Shown: in pieces, positions 53,695 through 64,000 of the stretch | Layout of the letters: each line of letters begins with the position of its first letter | Numbering within the stretch: position 1 is the first letter of the stretch | NCBI GenBank assembly: GCA_023853785.1 | Contig: JAJIRX010000983.1 | Location: forward strand, 62,001 to 126,000 | Reading direction: 5' to 3' | DNA from: Psilocybe azurescens | Lineage: Eukaryota > Basidiomycota > Agaricomycetes > Agaricales > Agrocybaceae | DNA length: 64,000 nt | Translations under genes and position numbers: made by a program | Notes under the pieces: model-generated | Database searches by the model: none | Seen by the model: the letters and a program-made list of their open reading frames with translations, nothing else | What the model was told of the DNA's origin: nothing

Positions 53695-55899
53695 TTAGTG
53701 ATCCACTTCAATGCCTTCTCGGATTAATGCCTCCGCCGTCGATCTTCTAGGCTTGATAATGCAATTGAAAGGGACAGGGTACCTAACAGATATCACGACC
53801 CAATACATCAGTACGCAAGTTACATCGCCACACAAATGTAGCAGTGGTTCTCACGATAACAAACCAGCGGTGAACTCTTGTTTAAGTTTCACGGGGTTTC
53901 CAAGATCATCGACAGGTGCTTTGATGTCGAATACAGATAATACAGACGCAACAATGGAGTAGAGGCCGTTATCACTCATGTGCCTTCCTGGGCATATGCT
54001 TTAGACGGAATTTAAATTTAGTTGTTGCGCCATCAAGTTATTGACAAAATGTGTGCTTACCGGCGGCCAAAACCAAAGGCTGCGCAATCTGGGTTTATAG
54101 CGTTGGGATCTAACTTACGATCCTTCAAGTATCGGTCGGGGTTGTATTCAAATGGGTTGGAAAAAACTTCCGGGTCATGTAGAATTGACCTTTTGGAGAT
54201 TGCTCATTCGGCCGCTGCGAGTGAAAATGACCTCAAGGCTAACGTACCATCCATTTCCCATTACAACGGTTCCACGAGGGATAAAATAACCATCATATTC
54301 ATCATCCTCAGAGCACATATGCCCGATAGCTATACGACCTTTAGCACCTCTGGGAATATACTGATGACAAAAAATCGTACCAAGTGGTGTGACTTGGTAC
54401 CAGCGTACGCTCTCTTTGAGCAGGGCGTTGATATAGGGCAACGACTCTCGGTCGCTGAAATCAGGGAGACGGTTTCCACCAAGCACGGAGTCTAGCTCTG
54501 CTTGTGCCTTCTTCTGTACCTCGGGGTAAAGCGCCATTGCCAGAAAGAAGGCCTGAACTGTAGAGACAGTCTAAAGTATGCCATTCAACGGCTTATCGGC
54601 TAATGGACCAAGAATGACCCACAGTATCTGCACCAGCTGTTGCGTAATAGTAATGCGAGTCGGTTTTTAGAAGTGACTCGGACAGTGAGATAACGTAGAC
54701 GGAGAGATACACACCGGCGTATGCTACGGCTGCAATGTCTTCAGCAATTTTCCTTTCTTCTGCATAAAGATCGTGGCTCTTGTCAGGAAGACGTTCAATC
54801 AGCGTCGCAGCTAGGGAAGGCAGAGCGGTTCCGTTTTGCTGTACATTAATTCTTGGGTCAACATACAGTCACATACTGATGAAGCCAGTTCGAACCATTT
54901 CATCTTCGACTTGCTTGAACGGCTTCTGAGCGAGTTCATTGTTCACTTTTCGCCATTGCTCAGCTTTTCGTCGGAATCCAGCACCAGGGAACCAGGATGG
55001 AATATATTTTAGAGCAGGTATCAGGTCCACCAAGAACGAACCAGGAATCCCCGCCTCTGCGAGACCCACTAGAGCCTCTTCGGCGTTCGTTATATATGGA
55101 TCTCCTGAGTCTTCGACGGATATACCATATGCCACACTCATAATGGTAGCAGAAAATGAACTGCGTGTTGAAAGATGTGTCATGTTCATACCTCATGAGC
55201 TTAGAATAATGGGCATTACAATCAACTCACTGTCGGATGTGATGCAAAAAGTTCTCAGGTGATATGAGAAGTCGATGAAGCAACGCTCGAGCTTCGCGCA
55301 ATTGAATCGGACGATATCGCCAGACGGTGTTTTGATGAAAATGCTGGTTGAAGACTCTTCGGTGTCGTCTCCACCATTGTCCATAAGGGAGCAGGGACAT
55401 GTTATAGTCCATTTCCATCCTAATGGAATGAAGTGTTAATATGATGAGACAGCATAATACCAGGGTGCTTATTACAGCTCAAGAACCATGGGCATTCGAA
55501 TTCTGTCCGAGTAGTTGGACGATCGTTTCTCAAAGAGGTCGTTTGTCCTCTTGAGGGACCCCAGAACAAGAACTGGTTGGCCGAGTAGTTCGAAATAGAC
55601 CATGTCACCTAAGAGAACAATAAGTGACTGTCTTCGGAATCGTAAAGGCAGAGTGCACCATATTTTTGAGCCATTTATCGTAAACCACCCACTGGTGTTG
55701 CCCTCCCTGGGCATATCAAAAAACTTCCAATTAGTGGGTAACCTTTGGGACCGGGGGGTCGAGGAAGGTTCTTTGGGTTGTGGTTGAGCGCTCTAGCTCG
55801 CAAGGCCTTTGAAATCACCGCATATGCGAGTACCCCAACGATGACAGCATACACAGGTTTGGCTGCAAGTAACGTAGACAATCTGTAGGACATAGACAT
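53695..55899 (-). CDS. cytochrome P450 monooxygenase
   Basis: This is an ER-anchored haem-thiolate oxygenase. The N-terminus has a hydrophobic anchor (YAVIVGVLAYAVISKAL) and the hinge NLPRPPGPKGYPLIGSF. Further motifs are YGDMVYFELLGQPVLV, LLPYGQWWRRHRRVFNQHFH (C-helix), AGADTT across a splice (I-helix), KESVR (K-helix ExxR), PHMCSEDDEYDGYFIP-like GHMCSEDDEYDGYFIP, FEYNPDRYL, and haem loop FGFGRR|ICPGRH with the Cys ligand. The last exon ends YPVPFNCIIKPRR and EGIEVDH. About ten introns are inferred. Three one-base breaks cluster in the first two hundred codons: A6 55718-55723, CCC 55701-55703 and T5 55663-55667. It is like the basidiomycete CYP64-type enzymes; the substrate is unknown. Confidence 0.9.
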
Positions 55900-58003
55900 A
55901 GGAAGATATGCTGAGAGATATTAGCTTGAGGAGCTTTATCTGGCTTTGTATCTCATTCCCGGCTCATTGCTGAGGAGCGAGTGACATAAACGCCGAAATT
56001 CGATGTCTTCTCGTAGTGCAGTAAGTTGTGAGGACGTGCCATAACCCACGGTCGTGCGATAAAATGCGTTGAAAATAGGAAAGTTCTGTAAGATTTTTCA
56101 GGAAGCCTAGACTGCCTGCTTCCACATAGTACAATGGAAGAGTTTCAAAATGTGATTTCTCAAAGAATTAGCGTCGTGCGAGTGTTGTGCAGCAACATTT
56201 GGCAGCCTGAACGCGCCGTTGTTTGATCACGAGTGACAACCAGATCCACAGCTATGACGCAAGCCGTGGTGTAAGCCCACTAGAACTCTTCGATTGGTCC
56301 ACACCACCCGAAGTCCATGCTGAAAGAGGTCATTTGCGGGAGCAATGATGCTGGGTTGTACCAAATGCGGCAGTTTGTACAAACACAGCCATGTTATACT
56401 CTTTCCGGTCAACTCTGAGGCCTGAGGCCTTGTCCAAAATAGAGGCGCGTTACATACTTGACGCGTCCTCCGCGTGCTGAAACAAGCAATTAAGAACGCA
56501 GTATTTCGGTCGCATGAACTTAGTGGACACTCTTAACTTAGCACTGCCTCTAATTCAGGTAGGTTGGGGCCAAGCTGAAGCATGATTTTCTTCCAGTCTA
56601 ATTAAGATTATAAATAGTCTTTCCTCAATTTTACTTAGACATGAGAGAGGAATATTGTAAAAACATATGATTCAAGCCACATGTATACGAATCTATGCCG
56701 AACCTTACAGAACATGGCAATCCATCGGTATAAATATTTTCTTCGGTGTGAGAAATGGGCTGACCATGATTCATGTGGGGAAAATGACAAGCTTGATAGG
56801 ATGTCTATGCTGCCTAGTATATGAAAGAGATCCTACCATTTCGTATGTACATACTTGTTCTGTTCCTCTTCAGGCGGAAAACAACGCATCGTTCTATTGT
56901 TTTTGTGGTGCTTGGACCCTCGTCTATGCCCCTGATTACCTCTCCATCTCATAGATGTTTGTTAGTTATGTTCTAAAAATATAATAAAACATTCACTTGT
57001 TATCATGTAAAGACTAAATAATAGAGCATGCCCAATTCTAAAAACAATAGGCAAATGTAAGCTGGTCACGCCAATCCGACAAGTAATAACCATCACACCA
57101 AAATGTAGCTGCTCGGACTGTATATGAAGCGGTGGGGTGTCAGGCTTGCTACAGCAAATAAATACTGCAGCCGATATCCGCGTATGATAGAGCGTACTGG
57201 CAATCCACTGAGCTTTAAAACTCGGAGTAATACTAAACAGACAGCTCGGCAACCAAGATATATTTCTTACTACATGGCACCAAGAATTAGGACAATGCCA
57301 CAAGCTGGAGTATTACGCCGTATTATGAGAGTTAACAGAGATTGAAGGCCTTGAAACAAGAAACGGAATACTGCAGTAGTTGACTAAGACCGAGAGGACT
57401 GAATTATGTCTGTAATCAATGATCATGGACTCAGATAGAAATTACACAGATGCAGACAGTGATTATGCCAATTAAAACGATGGTGGTGAGGAGCAGTATG
57501 GGCCTTGTTGCTCTGCAGAAGCCCAGCACCCTATATGTTTCGTAAGAAATGCTGTACACATCGTGGCCTAGCTCATGCATACAAACGACCGAGAAAACCC
57601 GACAAACCCTGGCAATACATTCCCGGTAAATAGACCGACGATGATTCGACATTGCGACATGTATAGCAGAAGCTGCTTGTTAAGGGCAGACAGACATAGG
57701 GCAGACAGACATTAGGCAGGGCAAGCTACGATCGGGTTTTGCCCCGGGACCCGACAAAGTGGACTTGAACTGACATATACGGCATGGTCTTTGGCGATTA
57801 GAGCAAGTGCTAAGCCCTGCCTCGTGAATGGCATTCTAATCGTCGAAGGCTTATCAGTGGCAGCCTGATATCAACGTTGTTGTTATAGGGCATGGACTAT
57901 GGGTCCGATTTCCCGACTTCTAAACCCGGCTCCCGAAGAAGTGCGTACCCGACGGAGAGAATTGTATTTTTCATGCGAGTTGCGCACCAGAATAGAGACA
58001 CGA
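55900..58003. other. long intergenic stretch left of the inverted-repeat element
   Basis: The P450 promoter lies at its left. I see no motif-bearing open frame. A short direct repeat (GGGCAGACAGACAT type) occurs at 57684-57712. Confidence 0.4.
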
Positions 58004-58118
58004 CCAGCCTCGTATGGAAAGCAGGACTGGACTGCTCAATATTTGTCTCTGCCGCTTGATGGCCGGATATTGCTAGGTCCTAAGTTGATTTCTAATGTCG
58101 ATTCATAAATTATATAAT
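58004..58118 (+). repeat. left inverted repeat
   Basis: It begins CCAGCCTCGTATGGAAAGCA and ends AAATTATATAAT. It is nearly identical to the reverse complement of 63835-63954. It differs by absence of four bases (AGGC) after CCTCG and of one T in the CCTAAGTT run. Confidence 0.92.
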
Positions 58119-58515
58119 TCTCAACGTCGTTTAACGTTGTTCAATGTTGGCTACGACGCCAAACTGCAATGAAACTTCCATCTTTCAAGTTCCTACTTAG
58201 CACTCCGTGTTTCTTATTCGTAGTTTCGAGTCAGTTACTGTACATTCAACATGATGGTTTGTTCTTAATCTATGACTGACGTTGTTAAAAGCTGGAAAGG
58301 CTCTACCCCTACAAGAACTATAGAAGTGGAATTTTCTCGAAAATTCTGTCTCCCGCATCCTTAGAACTCAAAATGCGATATAAGGCCGTGAATGAAATTG
58401 CATTTGGTATGTAACATCGTTTCATTCTTATTGACATTGCGCTTATTCACAACCTTTGTAGACTGGACAAATTAGAATCTGGACGCTTGTACAATACTTT
58501 TGGAACCAGGCAGAT

Positions 58516-60266
58516 ATGCCCAATCAGTACCTCCCATTACGTGAGTCTCCTTTAAAGAACTTAACCTATTCTTCTCACTGATATCCTGACAAATGTAGCG
58601 CCCGAGAGTGAGATCGAGGAATCACTCAAATTTTACTTCCATCTTGGGCTCAATGACCGTGACATTGCCGAGCAATTGAAGGACCATTATGACACGGAAA
58701 GATATGGCCTTGGGTGAGTTTCTGACGCTATTTCACGCCCTCAACTTGGGACTTACACATTCCTGAACAGCGTAAAGAGTATTCAACGCTTGCGTAAGAA
58801 ATGGGGACTTAAGAGCACAAGACAGCAAAAGCATACAGTCGAGTCCATTCGCGACGCTATTCAGCAAATCCGCAAGGAATATCCGACTCGAGGAGCCGAA
58901 ATGCTTAGGAAACATTTGCGGGCAGAGTTCAACATTCGAGCATCACGGTGAGTTTGTTAATTGGCCCTAACCCATGTATGAGCTGATCACCAGCTGTATA
59001 GTCCCCTCATATCCGATTATCTTAGGAAAACTGAACCCGACGCTGTAAAAGCTCGTCGTGCTCGTCGTTTCAAAAGACGCCGTTTCCATGCTGCTGGTGT
59101 CAATGACATATGGGCTCAAGATCAGCACGATAAATGGGGGCCACGCTTTGGTTTATGGCTCCATAACAACATTGACCCATTCAATATGTTCAATAACTGG
59201 CTGAGGGTATGGTGGACGAACAAGAACCCCCGGTTGATTACCAGGTACTATCTAGATGCCGTTCGCAAATATGGAGGTGTGTCCATTCTTTTTGTACTGT
59301 CACATTCTTTGGGCCTTACCGTACCTTTCAGCAATCCCACTCACTACCCAAAGTGACCCCGGGTCCGAAAACTATGGAGTAGCAAATGTCCAGACCATCA
59401 TACGCCATGAGCTTGACCCTTCTCTCTGCGGAACACTCCAACATCGATGGAAACGGAACAAAACAAATGTCAAGTCTGAGGCAAATTGGTCAGTATTTCG
59501 ACGGGATTTTGCTCCTGGCTTCGAAGACCTTTTTGAACAAGGTGTAGTTGCCGGATGGTACAATGTTGATAATGTCCTCGAGAAGTAAGTCTTGTTCGCT
59601 TCTCAAGCCTTCTCATCTGTTTTAATTATGCATATGTAGTTGTGTCTTTCGCTGGATTGCCATTCCCTGGCTTCAGAATGAGCTTGATAAATGGGTTAAT
59701 ATTCGTAACAGGACAGCTCCCCGCTCTGACCGAAAGAAAGTCTTGCCACTTGGAATTCCGGAGCTGATAAGGGCGAAGCCAGAGAAATTTGGTGCAAAGG
59801 ATTTCAAGGTAAATAATGTTACAATTGAACTACCAGTTTACTGACAAAAAAACTAGATTCCTGTACCGATGAGCCTTATCGACCGACTTGAATTGGAATA
59901 TGCCCCTTCTGATCATCCTGTCTTTCAACTAACACCTCCGTTTTTCCATGACCAAGTGAGTGCTTTCTATACAAGCATGGGGTCTCCAAGGATAACGGTT
60001 GAGACCTTTGGGATACATATCGGAAACTTCTTCAATGCTTTTATGATGCAACCATTCACGACGATGTCCTCAATACTCTTATGTCATCATGTATGGACCC
60101 AGGCCGAAATATTGAAGTTGAACTGATACCGTTGTTGGAAGGAATGAAGGAGTTAAGGCAAGGTGGTGTTGTAGTCGGGTCTGTAGATGAAGTTGAGGCC
60201 CATGATTCAGAATTCTATGCATCGTTTAGTGATGATGACGATGAAGGTAGCGGGGAGGAGGATTGA
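58516..60266 (+). CDS. integrase-core (DDE) transposase, basidiomycete type
   Basis: An N-terminal HTH-like part (FYFHLGLNDRDIAEQLKDHY, then GVKSIQRLRKKWGLKSTRQQ) is followed by an rve-like core. Candidate acidic residues are the first Asp in DIWAQDQHDKWG, the second in TQSDPGSENYG, and a Glu about 40 residues later in VKSEANW. Further conserved blocks are WWTNKNPRLITRYYLD, GTLQHRW, FAPGFEDLFEQGV and VLPLGIPELI. The start at 58516 (MPNQYLPL, then intron) is the best ATG in frame; upstream coding cannot be excluded. About six introns are inferred. One break at GGG 60010-60012 hides the true end; corrected, it reads DDVLNTLMSSCMDPGRNIEV and ends in an acidic tail (SDDDDEGSGEED). Confidence 0.85.
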
Positions 60267-60582
60267 TTTCTAGGTATTAGTATCTCATTGAAGTTAGTTA
60301 TCTTCAATCTACTTTTTCAAACCATTATACACAGTCGTGGCAATTTGCAACAGCTCCGTCAATGATATCTTTGAACACATGGAAGCTTCCAGTGCATTGT
60401 ACAATTTGTATGACAACGCTATGGCATTCTCAACAGCTTTGTCAACGATATCTTCGTCTCATGTAATGTTGACCGGTCACAGACCAAATGACATTATATT
60501 TGTGCCAGAAGTACAACTACTGACGAGGATAGATTGAATGTGAGAATGAGAATACCGACGTAATTGTCATGCAAACAGATCT

Positions 60583-63340
60583 CTAAACCCCAGTTGAGAT
60601 GTCCATGGGTGCTGTTCCCGCATAGCTAATAGAAAGGGGATTCCTTGCAGATGCTGAATCAGAAACAGGAGGAGCAATAACATCGGAGCGGATGTTCGCA
60701 GATGTGATAATATGGGTTTGAGCGGTGGGCTGGCGAAGTTGGTAAAATTTGCAGAAGCGATTACAGGTATGTTCCTCCGTGAACATTTCAAAATTAGTAT
60801 TTCCTTCCCCAAACAAAAAGCCAACCAGGGTGCTATAACAGGATGTTAACGGTGTGGAGGTATATAGTGAAGAGTAAACTTACGGATTGGTTATAATTTG
60901 AGGATCAGTGAGAAGTGTACGCCCTCCTACACCGAAAGAATTAGATAGGCTCAATTCTGAGACTTGGATAAGAAAATAACGTACCCTGGAAATCAGAAAC
61001 AAATGCAAGTCCTCCAGTTTCTACGTATTGGACATGTTGAGCAAAAGAAAGGAATTCAGCACGAATAGATTTTTCATCATCATGGAACATATAAGGCCTC
61101 GCTGAGTTGTTGTTCAGATACTTGACAAACCAGTTTCCTGGACCTTCAGAATCTATAAACTCTTCGAGAAGATATGCGCTAAATTTGTCGTCCAACTCCT
61201 TCGAAATTGCTAGGCCAGACTGGACATAGCGCATGTGCGGGACTGTGAAAGGAGGTTGGCCATGAAGGCGCTCTTCCTTTTCATGAAGCGATAAACCAGG
61301 TCCATCAGTGCGGAAGCCCATCCGAGGCAGTTTAATTCGACACTGAGATTGGTTGCCTGGGTCTGACCTTGGTAGACAATAGGCTTCTTTAATCCGTCTG
61401 ACATGTAGAATGTCTGCTTTATGCAAACCTGCGTTGAAGTACCAAAAAGCGGCGTTGATGTATAGCCAAAATGTGCGATCTTGAAAGCGCCTTTGAGTGG
61501 GTTTGAAGATGGACAATATGAGAGCACAGCTTGAATGGGTGCAAACTTCTCAGGATGCAGGAGTAGCTCAGGATTTTCAACGAGATCTTTAAATGAGGCA
61601 TTTGATGGTGGGCGAAAGAACTGCAGATTGACAATTACAGTTTCAACTTCACGCAAAAGATTTCAGTAATCAGGTTAAAATAATGTAGAAAAACGTACAT
61701 AGTGATTTCATATTTTTTTGCGAGGTGGTACCTGAAGCTGAAGCGCATGCTTAACCTGATCAGGCGTTGGTTGGGTTGTTGTTTCAATGCGACTTGCAGT
61801 GATTGTGGACTCCCCAGTCTAAGAAAAATATGAACTTCATGCTCATGTTGCGCCATTTTGAAAAATAATTACCTCATCATCAAACTCCCGCATTTTACGC
61901 TTATTCTTGCAAGCAGGTATACCATTCTCACCTATAAGAGGTTTATATTGAGATGACTAAAGAGCCAATAATAGAACAAGAAGTCAGCAATAACCAAGCA
62001 ATTTTATAACTGAAACTGCTACTAACCTCTTCGACATCTGATAGATGTTGAAGTACAGCTTCATATTTCTCGTGGCTGATAGCAAGATAGAGATCTATCC
62101 CTTGTTTCGGAGAGAAGACTTTGGTCATTTTATTTTTTCCCTTGAATGAAAAGAAGTGATCGGCAATGGCGTCAACGTCTGGGTTTCTGGGAACAAGCTC
62201 CACCCAATGTTTGTTGCGAACCTCGCATTCAGACAGAGAAAGAGTGAAACCCTTTGACCATTTGATGAATCGTGGGAGCAACGCATGATACAGGATCCAC
62301 TTGAGGTCGTTTAAGCCAATATGAACAGGAATATCCGAGAGAGCTTCAAAAATGTCCTGCATAACTACAGTTAAATAGGGCACTAAGATTTAGCAAACTT
62401 GAAAAATTTACCGATACTGGAACAGCATTTTTTTCAAGGGTACTCTCATCATCATCCAGACCTTCACAACGACCAGCTCAGCATTTGCAACTGTGCTGTA
62501 TGCTTTGTTGGCAAAATAGGTGCGCATTTCATTGTAGAGTTGGTGTGCTTCCTGATAGCCAGGATTAACAAGTGCCTTCGATTTTAAGGCCGGAAATGTG
62601 AGACCAGAATTGCGAGATGGTATAACATTGACCGGAGTGTTAGTTGTGGAAAAAGGCCTTGGGGGCAGAGTATGTCGTGAGAGCAATTGAGATGGTCCAG
62701 GATTGACCATGATATCCTGTCCAAACCGTGCCATGAGCCCCACAGGACATTTGCCAACAGATTGAGACATCTGCTGCGTATTTCCAACAGCTACAACAGG
62801 GTACGCGCCATCTGTTTACTAAGTAAGACAAATAAAAGATCTAAAAAGAAGGTGTTCATACCATTACGCTGCGCCGCTGCTACTTGTTGATGGACTATAG
62901 AATGGCTTTCAAGGTCACCAACAGCTGGGGGTGAACAGGGGCAGAGAAGCCCGAACCAGAACCTATATTTCAAGTTGAGAAGAAAGTAATAAACTGGACT
63001 AGTCCCAAGGCTCACCAAGGGTGTTAGGGGAAGGAACGGGGTAGCTTTGACTCAGATCAGCAGGACCTATTTCTCTACTGTTTAAAAGAGGAAAATAACA
63101 CATTTGGAAAGACGTACGAGGTTGTGAGCGCCGTCGGGTGGTTTCTTTGCTACGGTAATGCTGAAAACAGTCATCGCAGACTTTGCGACCAGGTTGCATT
63201 GGATCCTTATTATGCAACCATTTCAACCTAGTACCAGGTGGAAAGGCTTTCCTGCAGCGTTCACGTTCACAGATGACGTTTCCGGCTTGTTCTGTTGTGA
63301 AGTCAGCTTCGTAGTCAGAGTCGTTATCGGGCTTTGACAT
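60583..63340 (-). CDS. alpha-type (atypical) protein kinase with N-terminal zinc-binding region
   Basis: This is a Ser/Thr kinase of the alpha-kinase (MHCK/eEF2K) fold. It starts MSKPDNDSDYEADF at 63340, with a Cys cluster (CERERC and VCDDCF) near the N-terminus. A long middle part includes ALVNPGYQEAHQLYNEMRTY and IPVHIGLNDLKWILYHALLP. The C-terminal domain has a likely ATP-site Lys in VCIKQTFY, NWFVKYLNNNSA, FAQHVQYVETGGLAFVSDFQ, GGRTLLTDPQIITNP and the zinc-binding IFGEGN plus EEHTCNRFCKFYQL that closes alpha-kinases. The stop is at 60583. Several introns are inferred. One break at T4 61278-61281 separates VYRFMK from EERLHGQPPFTVPH. It is convergent with the transposase. Cargo or long-term passenger of the element is inferred. 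Confidence 0.85.
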
Positions 63341-63834
63341 CTAGAAGAATGTTTATTGATGAGCACAAAAGAGCTTTGAGAGTGAACAAAAGTGAGAGAT
63401 GAAACAATGAAACGACGAAACGACGAAATGGTGAAAAAAAATTGAACCGAGTATATAAATTGGGGCCCTTGATTTGTGTGACAACCAGCGCAATTGAACA
63501 GCAGCAGGGTGGCGCATTAGGAGTCCATGAATATTCTGGAACATTCACCGAATTACCTTTTCATAGGTCTAAGGCGCAGGACTGGTTGTATAGACTAGTC
63601 GGAAGCATTCATTCAACAAGATGGAAATGTAATGCAAATTAGAAGTAACGGAAAATCGACTGGATTTAAGAAAATACTACATGCTGGGTGATTTGATAGG
63701 CCTACAAGAGAGTTGTGTTTCCATTATCGAGCACAAGCCTGGAGGTGGTGTCAGACAAAACGATGGGGAAGATGTTGAAAGTCCAAGTTCAATTCGAAAA
63801 GTGCGTACAGTGAGTCATTCTAAACGTGAATCAG
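63341..63834. other. upstream region of the alpha-kinase inside the inverted repeat
   Basis: This should hold the kinase promoter and 5' UTR. AT-rich blocks occur at 63420-63460 and 63830-63850, and TATATAAA lies at 63451-63458. No other gene is seen. Confidence 0.35.
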
Positions 63835-63954
63835 ATTATATAATTTATGAATCGACATTAGAAATCAAACTTAGGACCTAGCAATATCCGGCCATCAAGC
63901 GGCAGAGACAAATATTGAGCAGTCCAGTCCTGCTTTCCATAGCCTCGAGGCTGG
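63835..63954 (-). repeat. right inverted repeat
   Basis: It is the reverse-complement partner of 58004-58118 with five extra bases. It contains a perfect 12-bp palindrome (AGCCTCGAGGCT) at its outer end that the left copy has lost. Confidence 0.92.
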
Positions 63955-64000
63955 ATTAGATAGCACTGAGCTCCAGTTCAACTAAGAGTAATCCCGAGCG

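Larger units (their letters stand above)
58004..63954. mobile_element. candidate 5.95-kb DNA transposon carrying an integrase-type transposase and an alpha-kinase
   Basis: A 115-bp segment at 58004-58118 is repeated in inverted orientation at 63835-63954. Between the copies lie only two genes, a DDE integrase-like transposase (plus) and an alpha-type protein kinase (minus), with convergent 3' ends 316 bp apart. Outer similarity stops abruptly at CCAGCC/GGCTGG, which could be the element ends. No target duplication is visible: the left flank is cacga and the right flank is attag. The boundaries and the idea that both genes move together are inferred. Confidence 0.6.

Overview
The window is nuclear DNA from a filamentous fungus, most likely an Agaricomycete (mushroom-forming basidiomycete). 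Protein-coding genes are broken by many short GT-AG introns of about 50-65 bp. The gene families are typical of that group: UDP-glycosyltransferase, CmcJ-like oxygenase, CYP450, RING/coiled-coil proteins, an F-box/LRR-like protein, a basidiomycete integrase-type transposase and an alpha-type protein kinase. No rRNA, tRNA, CRISPR or organellar signal was found.

Layout. 0-9.4 kb: a CmcJ-like oxygenase and a UDP-glycosyltransferase (both minus), two diverged copies of an orphan gene, a His-rich small protein, and triosephosphate isomerase. 12-25 kb: RING/coiled-coil gene 1, a SET-domain protein, a 568-bp MITE, and an ABCC-type (Yor1-like) transporter with about 20 introns. 27-45.6 kb: mostly housekeeping genes (Sec61 beta, a VAMP7-like R-SNARE, a glycerol-3-phosphate acyltransferase, ribosomal protein uS11/Rps14) with RING/coiled-coil genes 2 and 3 among them. 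46-56 kb: a 73-aa helix-turn-helix protein resembling the cyanase N-terminus, a secreted repeat protein, an F-box protein, a decayed coiled-coil relic and a P450. 58-64 kb: a near-perfect 115/120-bp inverted repeat encloses a DDE integrase-like transposase and a convergent alpha-kinase gene, a candidate two-gene mobile element.

Two observations stand out. First, the three RING/coiled-coil genes share one intron-phase pattern (2-0-2-0), and in all three the reading frame is best explained by a 4-nucleotide microexon at the same place. Second, the 58-64 kb segment looks like a DNA transposon carrying an alpha-kinase.

A caution applies to every gene model here. About 24 frame breaks fall in 14 unrelated genes, including uS11/Rps14. 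Most are one-base length changes in short homopolymers. This points to consensus-sequence indel error rather than mass pseudogenization, so I annotate those genes as intact but frame-broken in this sequence. Genes work largely independently; the only neighbours that suggest a shared pathway are the oxygenase and glycosyltransferase at the left end, and the two genes inside the inverted repeat.
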